Source: an uncultured Bacilli bacterium (lineage in GTDB: Bacteria > Bacillota_I > Bacilli_A > RF39 > UBA660). From it: a DNA stretch of 25,337 nucleotides. The position numbers and the translations under genes are program-made. Below the pieces are notes generated by a model, which was given only the letters and a program-made list of their open reading frames with translations, was not told the origin of the DNA and did no database searches. The stretch covers positions 1 to 25,337 of the forward strand of contig CANRPL010000013.1 of the NCBI GenBank assembly GCA_947632495.1, read 5' to 3'. Every line of letters starts with the position of its first letter. The first letter of the stretch is position 1. Positions 14,114 through 21,135 of the stretch are shown here, one piece after another.

Positions 14114-16024
14114 ATGAAAGAAGATAAAAGAGAAGATTTAGACGACATTGAATATGATGATTTTGATGATGTTGAAGATATCGGCGAATTAAAAGGTTTA
14201 GATGACGACGATGATTTATTAGATATCAGTGAAGATTTTGAAGAAGCTGAAGAAAAACCAGTTGCTCATAAACCTTATGATTCAGGTAATATGGAGGAAG
14301 TTCTTGTTATCGATGATCGTGATGAAGAAGAGAAAAAAGGAGTTGTAGCAGCACCTGTTGATTTAGATGTTGAGGAAGCTTCTGCTTTAGATTCTTTGGA
14401 TGATATTGGCGATGTAGATTCTGAAGATTTCGACTTCGTTGATGATGATGAAGATTTTGCACCTAAAGATGAAGATGAAGAAAAAGAAGAAAAGAATGAA
14501 GAGGACGAAGAAAAAGATGAAGATGAGGACTCTTTAGACGATGAAGACGAAGAAGAAAAAGAAGAAAAAGATGAAGATTTAGACGACGAAGCTGAAGAAG
14601 ATCATGATAAAGATAAAGACAAGAAAAAAGGCAAAGTAGCTCATACTTCAAAAGATGAAGATGAGGATGAAGATAAGGAAGAAGAAAAAGAAGAAAAGAA
14701 ATCTTCATTACTTATTAAGATTTGTATATTATTAGTTATTGTTATTGTAATTATTCTACTATTATTAAAAAGTTGTAATAAGCCAAAATATACTGTTACT
14801 TTTGATACTAATGGTGGTAGCGAAGTTGCAGAACAAAAGGTTGATAAAGATGGTAAGTTAGAAAGACCTAGCGATCCAACTCGTGAAGGTTATGTATTTG
14901 CTGGTTGGTATTTAGATGGTGAAAAATTTGATTTTGACCGTGAGATAACTAGCGATATGAAGTTAGAAGCTCGTTGGGAAGAAGTTGGCGGTGAAGTAGA
15001 AGTTACAGGTGTTAGCCTTAACCAATCTACATTAGCTTTAGTACCAAATGGTACAGCTACTTTGGTAGCAACTTTAATTCCAGCCGATGCTAAAGCAACT
15101 AATTTAATTTGGTCAAGTAGTGATCCTACGGTTGTTACAGTTGATGCCAATGGTAATGTTAAAGCTCTTAAAGAGGGTACAGCTACCGTAACGGTTACAA
15201 CTGAAGATGGAAAATATAAAGCTGAATGTACAGTAACTGTTGCTTCAAATGTTGTTGAAGTTACAGGCGTTAAGATTACTGGTGCTACTTCAGTTGTTGT
15301 TACAAAGACAATTAAATTAACAGCTACTGTAACACCTACTAATGCAACAAATAAAAATGTTACATGGACTAGTAGTGATAACACTATTGCTACAGTAGAT
15401 AAGAATGGTAATGTTAAAGGTCTTAAAGAAGGTAAAGTAACTATTACTGTTACAACAGCTAATGGTAAGACAGCTACATATACTGTAACTGTTACACCAG
15501 AAGTAAAAGCTACAGGTGTTACGATTACTGGAAATAACACAGTTCAAGAAGGCAAAACTATTACATTAAAAGCTAAAATAACTCCTGATAATACAACTAA
15601 TAAATCTGTAACTTGGAGTGTTACACCTGGTACAGGTTCTGCCAAGATAAGTAAAGATGGTAAATTGACAGGTGTTAAGGCCGGTACTGTTACAGTAACC
15701 GTTAAAACAGCAAATGGCTTAACAGCTACTAAAGAAATTACAGTAACAGAAAAACCAGCTAGTTTTGTTCTTACCTTAACTCCTTTAGTTGGTGTTAATG
15801 GTGACGTTGCCCAATACGAAGTATCTATAACGAGAAATGGAACTACTTTTGCTGAATTTACAAGTATTACATTAAACAATGGTATTAAGATAATGGCTGG
15901 TAATAAGACACTTCAACATGGAAGATTTAGAACTGGTGAAGTTACAAGCGCTACAATTAGATTAAAAGATGGTACATCAAGTCCTGTAACTGTTAAATTT
16001 GGAGCAGATAAACCAAGAGAATAA
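14114..16024 (+). CDS. Surface protein: acidic cytoplasmic tail, TM, InlB repeat, three Big_2 domains
   Basis: 636 residues. Residues 1-196 are an extremely acidic Asp/Glu-rich tail, with Lys in its second half; then KK and one transmembrane helix (~199-218) followed by KSCNKPK. An InlB B-repeat occupies 226-288 (GYVFAGWYLD, FDFDREI, LEARW). Three Big_2 Ig-like domains follow at about 297-378, 381-460 and 464-548, each with the W(S/T)SSD-x-TVDxNG and (G/A)TxTVT signatures (the third diverged). The C-terminal ~87 residues (TLTPLVGVNGDVAQYEVS to RE) are a separate domain shared with the gene at 16209. No LPxTG or other wall-sorting signal; the protein is anchored by its helix with the Ig domains outside. 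The Lys/Glu run before the helix suggests N-in topology. RBS AAGGAAAGGA, before ATG 14114. Confidence 0.9.
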   Translation: MKEDKREDLDDIEYDDFDDVEDIGELKGLDDDDDLLDISEDFEEAEEKPVAHKPYDSGNMEEVLVIDDRDEEEKKGVVAAPVDLDVEEASALDSLDDIGDVDSEDFDFVDDDEDFAPKDEDEEKEEKNEEDEEKDEDEDSLDDEDEEEKEEKDEDLDDEAEEDHDKDKDKKKGKVAHTSKDEDEDEDKEEEKEEKKSSLLIKICILLVIVIVIILLLLKSCNKPKYTVTFDTNGGSEVAEQKVDKDGKLERPSDPTREGYVFAGWYLDGEKFDFDREITSDMKLEARWEEVGGEVEVTGVSLNQSTLALVPNGTATLVATLIPADAKATNLIWSSSDPTVVTVDANGNVKALKEGTATVTVTTEDGKYKAECTVTVASNVVEVTGVKITGATSVVVTKTIKLTATVTPTNATNKNVTWTSSDNTIATVDKNGNVKGLKEGKVTITVTTANGKTATYTVTVTPEVKATGVTITGNNTVQEGKTITLKAKITPDNTTNKSVTWSVTPGTGSAKISKDGKLTGVKAGTVTVTVKTANGLTATKEITVTEKPASFVLTLTPLVGVNGDVAQYEVSITRNGTTFAEFTSITLNNGIKIMAGNKTLQHGRFRTGEVTSATIRLKDGTSSPVTVKFGADKPRE

Positions 16025-16026
16025 TT

Positions 16027-16055
16027 AAGAGAGAATTAGTTTTCTCTCTTTTTTT
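16027..16055 (+). terminator. Strong rho-independent terminator
   Basis: A 9-bp stem AAGAGAGAA/TTCTCTCTT with a 6-nt loop, three nt after the stop codon of the acidic-tail gene, followed by five further T residues. It separates this gene from its basic-tail paralog. Confidence 0.9.
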
Positions 16056-16096
16056 GTAAACCATCAAAAATAGTTAAAGATAAATCGTTGAATCTG

Positions 16097-16125
16097 TTGA
16101 CTTAATTAGCTAATTTTGATAAAAT
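16097..16125 (+). promoter_or_regulatory. Sigma-A promoter for basic-tail gene
   Basis: The -35 TTGACT (16097-16102), a 17-nt spacer and -10 TAAAAT (16120-16125). The spacer length matches that of the paralog's promoter. Confidence 0.8.
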
Positions 16126-16141
16126 TATGTTGTCACAATAG
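16123..16141 (+). promoter_or_regulatory. Shared element with palindrome TTGTCACAA (copy 2)
   Basis: AATTATGTTGTCACAATAG contains TTGTCACAA (16130-16138). The palindrome begins 5 nt after the -10 box, exactly as in copy 1, so it would straddle the transcription start. A second shared block, TAATAGTATT(T)GAA, follows in both leaders (14052-14064 and 16172-16185). Confidence 0.65.
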
Positions 16142-16208
16142 AATTATGTCTAAAAATAGGCAGAAAGAATTTAATAGTATTTGAATATTATAGAGAAAGG
16201 TAGGTTGT

Positions 16209-17822
16209 ATGGGAGGAAAGCAGAAAAAACATCCTTCAAGTAAGGCTCCAGCAAAGAAGAATACGTCAACCAAGAAAAAGACTAATAATACACCAAAGAA
16301 TAAAAATGTTTCAAGCGCTAATGCTACTAAACATGAAACACCAAAAAAGGTGAGTCATACTGAAGATGTTAAAAGCGAGAAAGAAGAAGTTTTAGCAAAG
16401 AAAGCAGCAACTTCTGATAAGACTTTGACTAAAGAATCAAAAGGTAATAAAAAGGGAACACCAAGTAAAAAAGAAGAAACAAAAGAAATTGATGGCGGAA
16501 CACCCGTTATCATTAAAGTTGCAGTTTTTGTTATAATAGCTGTTATCATCGTTTTATTATTACTAAAAGCTTGCAACAACAAAGAAAGATATACTGTTAA
16601 ATTTGATGCTAATGGTGGAACTTCTATTGCTGAACAAATCATCGATGCCAATGGTAAACTTGTAAAACCAGCGGATCCAACACGTGAAGGATACATCTTT
16701 GAGGGCTGGTACATAGGTGATGAAGAGTTTAACTTCGACCGTGAGGTAACCTCTGATATGACCATTGAAGCTAGATGGAAAGCCGTAGATAAGGTTGAAT
16801 TGAAGGGTCTTTCTATTGCGAAAGAATTATCATTAAAACCTGGTGAAACAGCTATTTTAGAACCTGAATTTGACCCTAGTGATGCGACTGATGTTGAGTT
16901 AGTTTTCTCAAGTGATAATGAAGACGTTGTCGTTGTAGATAATGATGGTAATGTTGAAGCACTTAAAAATGGGGAAGCTACTATCACAGTTAAAACAAAG
17001 GATGGTAAATTTAGTGCAAAATGTAAGGTAAAGGTTAGCGACAAGGCTACATCTGTTACTAGCATTACATTAGCTAAACATGACGTTACCATTTCTGAAG
17101 GCCAAGAATTAACTCTTGAATACACTATTAAGCCAAGCAATGCTTCTAATAAGAATGTTACATGGAAGAGTAGTGATAAGAGTATTGTTACTGTTGATAA
17201 AAACGGTCGCATAAAAGGTGTTAAGGCAGGTACGGCTAGAGTTACTGTTACATCATCTAACGGCAAGACTGATACTATTGTTGTTCGCGTTAAAGAAAAA
17301 CAAAGTACAAAAGTCGATGTATCTAGTATAAAAATTACTGGTAAATCATCTGGTTCTGTTGGTGACAAAATTAAGTTAACGGCTACTGTTTCACCAAGCA
17401 AAGCCACTGATAAAAATGTGACGTGGTCAACTAGCGATGATGATATTGCTACTGTTGATCAAAAAGGTAATGTTACGTTAAAAAAAGCTGGTACAGTAAC
17501 AATTTATGCTAAATCAGCTAATGGCGTAACTGCAAAACATACCATTAAAGTTAGCGATAAGTATGTGTTAACCTTAACAGCTTTAGTAGGTGTCAATGGT
17601 GATATTGCTCAATACGAAGTATCTGTAACTAGAAATGGTTCTAATTTTACAGATTACACTAGTATAACATTGAGTGATGGATTTAAGATTATGAAAGATA
17701 ATAAGACAATTCAACATGGACAATTTGATCAGAGTAAAATCACTGGCGCTACGGTAAGATTGAAAGATGGTTCGACAAATACTAACGTAACTATTAAATG
17801 GGCTTCAAAATCACGTGAGTAA
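16209..17822 (+). CDS. Surface protein: basic cytoplasmic tail, TM, InlB repeat, three Big_2 domains
   Basis: 537 residues, a clear paralog of the gene at 14114. Residues 1-~96 are very rich in Lys, with Thr, Ser, Asn and Ala (for example NTSTKKKTNNTPKNKN), the reverse charge of the acidic tail. One transmembrane helix (~100-120, IIVLLLLKACNNK) is followed by an InlB B-repeat at 128-190 (GYIFEGWYIG, FNFDREV, IEARW) and three Big_2 domains at about 194-277, 280-365 and 368-448. The shared C-terminal domain spans ~451-537 (TLTALVGVNGDIAQYEVS to RE). The topology should be tail-in, Ig-out; no sorting signal. RBS AAAGG before ATG 16209. No terminator follows, and the next gene starts 39 nt downstream, so the two are probably co-transcribed. 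Confidence 0.9.
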   Translation: MGGKQKKHPSSKAPAKKNTSTKKKTNNTPKNKNVSSANATKHETPKKVSHTEDVKSEKEEVLAKKAATSDKTLTKESKGNKKGTPSKKEETKEIDGGTPVIIKVAVFVIIAVIIVLLLLKACNNKERYTVKFDANGGTSIAEQIIDANGKLVKPADPTREGYIFEGWYIGDEEFNFDREVTSDMTIEARWKAVDKVELKGLSIAKELSLKPGETAILEPEFDPSDATDVELVFSSDNEDVVVVDNDGNVEALKNGEATITVKTKDGKFSAKCKVKVSDKATSVTSITLAKHDVTISEGQELTLEYTIKPSNASNKNVTWKSSDKSIVTVDKNGRIKGVKAGTARVTVTSSNGKTDTIVVRVKEKQSTKVDVSSIKITGKSSGSVGDKIKLTATVSPSKATDKNVTWSTSDDDIATVDQKGNVTLKKAGTVTIYAKSANGVTAKHTIKVSDKYVLTLTALVGVNGDIAQYEVSVTRNGSNFTDYTSITLSDGFKIMKDNKTIQHGQFDQSKITGATVRLKDGSTNTNVTIKWASKSRE

Positions 17823-17861
17823 TTTTGAGCAAAAAAATGAATATAAAAAGGAAGGGAAAAA

Positions 17862-20800
17862 ATGAAAAATAAGATTGGTAAATTGTTTGTATTTGCTATA
17901 TTTGGTTTTCTTGCATCAGCTTTATCTGTTCATGCTTTTAGTTATGATGTAACTGATCCAACTTCATTTGATGCAATGCTAAACAAATATAATGAGACAA
18001 CACAAAGTGTATTTGTTATTGGTTCATATGCTTTTACAACTGATCATACTCTTACAACTCAAGATATGATGCTATCAGCTTTAAGTATTGATCTATCTGA
18101 AGTTGAAGGTGAAAAAATTGCTCCATCAGCTGCATATGATAAGATGACAATCTTTAAGTTAAATCGTGAATATGATGAAAATGATTCACCAACTGGTAAA
18201 TGGACAGTTGATACAAATTACATCGGTTCTGATACACTTAAAGAAAGCAAAATGGTTGATATTGCATATGTTGACTATGAGAAAGTTCAAGCCGATTCCT
18301 CACTATCCGTTACTTTTGAAGCTTCTACACAAATGGTAGAGGATTTAAAGAAATATGGATATGATATCGTTCTTGAAAACCAAGAAGATATTACTGCTGA
18401 ACCTACATCTAGTGATCCTAGAACTATTATGTTAAGTGGTAAAGTTTATAAAGTTGAAGATATTGAAAATTGGGCTACCGAAAAACAAACAGGATATTAT
18501 GTTGCCTTTGAAGTTGTAATTCCTCCTGAATATCAAAATAAAGCACAATGGTGGTTAGATGAAACTAATAAATTAACCCATGATGGAAAAAATTATGCTG
18601 TTGTAGCTTTATCAAAAGATGCTGATCCTAAAACATTTGATGTTTATGTGGATTTTGATGGTGAAGGAACAGAATATGATGCAACTCGTTATGTATTTGA
18701 TTATTCAGGCATAGAATTTGCTGCTCAAGCATCAAAGGGTAAATTAAGTACTGTTGATGCAACTTTATTAGCTTTATATTCTAGTACTTTTGATATTAAT
18801 AAAGATGATTTCTTAACAATTGATGAAAGTTCTGATAGAAATTATAGTGTTACAGGAAATATTCATTATAATCCTAATGTAAAATTTAGCTCTGAAAAGG
18901 CTGATTTAACAAATTATTACATTCCTGTTGCTTTTGAAGTTGATAAAGCTTTTGCAGAAACAGCAACAATTACTTTGACAAAACATGGAAAAACAAAGAC
19001 TTCTACTTTTGAGGATTCAGCTGATAACGAAGATAAAAACATTGTAGCACTTTTGTTCGCAGTATCACCAGAAGATCAGGATAAAACATTTACGATTACT
19101 ATTGATTTAGATGGTGAAGGTGCTGATTATGCACCAACAGATTATGTATTTGATTATTCTAAAGCTAAATTTTTAGAAAAACCTGCTGCTACTGTTAGTG
19201 CTGAAGGTAAAACTGAAAACAAAGCAACATATGATAAAGTTATGGAACCTTTTGGTTTTGAAGGAAATCAAGAAACGTTAGATATTGCTGTTGATGGAGA
19301 TAATGTTAATTTAACTGGTGAACTAGTTAATAAAGAATATAAATTTAACGGAGCTGACCAACCTGATGTTGAAGGATATTATTTCCAATATGTAATTGAA
19401 ATTAGTGGTGATGCATCTAATAGTTCTATTACAATTCCAACTGGACCTGATTCAACAGTAACTATTCCTTATGAAGATTATGATTTTAAAGATGTAAATG
19501 GTGTAAGTGGTATTGTTGTTCTTCATAAATTAAATACTGCTTCATCTACTAAAACATTTACTGTTACTGTTGACTATGATGGAGATAAACAAGTCGATAA
19601 GACTTATACATTCAACTATAATACTCTTGAGTTAGATAAAAATTCTGAAGTAGCCGTAAAAGATAGCGTTTCTGTATCAGATAAAGCTACTTTTACAAAT
19701 TGGGGATTCCCAGAAGAAGCTTATGAATTAATAACTATTGAAAACAATGTTGTTAAAGGAGCACTTCCTTATATTGAAAATAGTAAAGGTTTCTCTGGTG
19801 AGGAAGCTACAGGAAACTTTATGATTTATACTATTGAGTTAGCTGATGCTAATACTGATGGTAAAGCTCAAGTAAAACTATCATGTACAACTGGAAATAG
19901 TTGCAAAGATGGTTGGAAAATAGTTGATGTTACTCAAGGTGAAGATTTATCTGTTATGCATCATGTTAAAAAGAATGAAGATGGATCTATTAAAGATATC
20001 GTTGCCTATGTTGATCTAGATGGCTTTGCTAATAATCCTCAAGATGTTGCAGGTATTGCTTTAGAACCAGGAGATATCTATTTACCTTATGAAATAAGAT
20101 TAACATTTGATAAAGATATAGTTATGCAAGAAAAATCAGATGGACACGCTTCAGCTTCTGCTGAAATGGGCCAAGAAGCTAAACAAGGTATTGAAGATTC
20201 ATTTAACTTTGTTGCGCAAAAAGATCAAACTGCTACAGTAGCTTATGATAATAATAAGATTACATTATCTGGTGTTGTTGCAAGAGATACTAGTGTAACA
20301 GGATTTGGTGATAAAACATCTGCATACTATATTCCATTCTCATTAAAATTTGATAAGAAATATGAGGATATCACTATTCAAATGCCAGGTCGTAAAGATC
20401 TAACTACTTTTAAAAATTTTGATACTGATACCGAAATTGGTGCATTATTCCAGGTTTATCCAAATAGTGAAGCTACTACTGCTGATATTATAATCGATTT
20501 GGATGGTGATAAGAAAGTTTATTCACCATACAAGGTAACAATTGATTATTCTAAAGTTACATTTGCATCAAATGACATGACTGTTAAAGCACTTCCTGAA
20601 TCATCAAAAGCTGGTTTTGAAGCTTGGATGAAGAAAAAAGGATATCAAGAATACACTTATAAAGATACTTTTGCTTTTGCACCTGGTGAAGACCATAACA
20701 TAGTTGTAACTGGTCAGTCAGCAAAAGTTTCAAAAGATGGAGCAGATGAGTATCATCTAATCTATTTCCTTGCTTTTGATAAGAAGTATGAAAATATTGA

Positions 20801-21005
20801 AATAACTATTGGAAGTACAAAACATACCCAATCAGCATTTGATGGTGGTAGTGATGGTAAATTCTTAACTGTTAATTCAATAATTAAGAAGGATACTCCT
20901 CCACAAGAAGTTAAAATTAAAGTTGACTACGATGGTGATGCTGGTCAGGTTTATGTACCAACGGAATATACACTTGATTTAAAAGGTATAACTTTCCAAG
21001 AGTAA
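17862..21005 (+). CDS. Secreted protein with novel head domain and six ~150-residue repeats
   Basis: 1047 residues. The signal peptide is residues 1-24 with predicted cleavage after VHA. Residues ~25-142 are a head domain (TTQSVFVIGSYAFTTDHT, TTQDMML, MTIFKLNREY) that also begins the next gene. Six diverged repeats follow at about 144-287, 288-438, 439-592, 593-756, 757-902 and 903-1047. Five of the six close with an acidic (V/I)DxDG(D/E) strand, a Y-rich segment and FDYS/IDYS-like residues; the fourth is longer and altered. The DxDGD runs could bind calcium (inference). No C-terminal anchor or LPxTG, so it is released or held by partners. RBS AAGGAAGGG before ATG 17862. No promoter of its own is visible, so it probably shares the transcript of the basic-tail gene. 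I recognise no named family in the repeats. Confidence 0.88.
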   Translation: MKNKIGKLFVFAIFGFLASALSVHAFSYDVTDPTSFDAMLNKYNETTQSVFVIGSYAFTTDHTLTTQDMMLSALSIDLSEVEGEKIAPSAAYDKMTIFKLNREYDENDSPTGKWTVDTNYIGSDTLKESKMVDIAYVDYEKVQADSSLSVTFEASTQMVEDLKKYGYDIVLENQEDITAEPTSSDPRTIMLSGKVYKVEDIENWATEKQTGYYVAFEVVIPPEYQNKAQWWLDETNKLTHDGKNYAVVALSKDADPKTFDVYVDFDGEGTEYDATRYVFDYSGIEFAAQASKGKLSTVDATLLALYSSTFDINKDDFLTIDESSDRNYSVTGNIHYNPNVKFSSEKADLTNYYIPVAFEVDKAFAETATITLTKHGKTKTSTFEDSADNEDKNIVALLFAVSPEDQDKTFTITIDLDGEGADYAPTDYVFDYSKAKFLEKPAATVSAEGKTENKATYDKVMEPFGFEGNQETLDIAVDGDNVNLTGELVNKEYKFNGADQPDVEGYYFQYVIEISGDASNSSITIPTGPDSTVTIPYEDYDFKDVNGVSGIVVLHKLNTASSTKTFTVTVDYDGDKQVDKTYTFNYNTLELDKNSEVAVKDSVSVSDKATFTNWGFPEEAYELITIENNVVKGALPYIENSKGFSGEEATGNFMIYTIELADANTDGKAQVKLSCTTGNSCKDGWKIVDVTQGEDLSVMHHVKKNEDGSIKDIVAYVDLDGFANNPQDVAGIALEPGDIYLPYEIRLTFDKDIVMQEKSDGHASASAEMGQEAKQGIEDSFNFVAQKDQTATVAYDNNKITLSGVVARDTSVTGFGDKTSAYYIPFSLKFDKKYEDITIQMPGRKDLTTFKNFDTDTEIGALFQVYPNSEATTADIIIDLDGDKKVYSPYKVTIDYSKVTFASNDMTVKALPESSKAGFEAWMKKKGYQEYTYKDTFAFAPGEDHNIVVTGQSAKVSKDGADEYHLIYFLAFDKKYENIEITIGSTKHTQSAFDGGSDGKFLTVNSIIKKDTPPQEVKIKVDYDGDAGQVYVPTEYTLDLKGITFQE

Positions 21006-21023
21006 GTTTAAACAAGTTTAAAC
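21004..21023 (+). repeat. Tandem 10-mer AAGTTTAAAC x2
   Basis: Two perfect direct copies, each containing the palindrome GTTTAAAC. They overlap the last bases of the upstream gene and the first bases of the terminator stem. Confidence 0.8.
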
Positions 21024-21048
21024 TATAAGAATATTCTTATAGTTTTTT
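21020..21048 (+). terminator. Rho-independent terminator after 1047-aa gene
   Basis: A perfect 26-nt palindrome (21020-21045, centre AATATT) followed by a T-tract (21043-21048). Just upstream the 10-mer AAGTTTAAAC occurs twice in tandem (21004-21013, 21014-21023). Confidence 0.85.
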
Positions 21049-21080
21049 CTTTTCCTTAATAAAAAAGATATATAATCTTG

Positions 21081-21110
21081 TTGCTTATATTATTCAATAT
21101 ATGGTATAAT
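21081..21110 (+). promoter_or_regulatory. Promoter for giant InlB-repeat gene
   Basis: The -35 TTGCTT (21081-21086), an 18-nt spacer and an extended -10 TGGTATAAT (hexamer 21105-21110). It lacks the TTGTnACAA element of the two paralog promoters. Confidence 0.7.
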
Positions 21111-21135
21111 GTGTATTGTAGAGAGGAAGATATAT

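Noticed and set aside
14114..14700. Asp/Glu-rich stretch as a sequencing artefact or non-coding repeat
   Set aside because: The frame is continuous, synonymous codons are mixed (GAT/GAC, GAA/GAG), and it leads in frame into the TM helix and InlB repeat.
14463..14708. Minus-strand frame opposite the acidic tail
   Set aside because: The Leu/His/Phe-rich peptide is only the reverse complement of GAA/GAT codon runs.
14890..15879. Minus-strand open frames opposite the Big_2 region
   Set aside because: Their Val/Thr/Leu-rich composition is the reverse complement of the repeated TVT-type codons of the Ig domains; no start signals.
16355..17407. 350-codon open frame on the minus strand opposite the basic-tail gene
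   Set aside because: It is the mirror of a Thr/Val/Lys-rich repeat gene, has no RBS or promoter, and gives a low-complexity Val/Leu/Ser protein. The plus-strand gene has clear domains.
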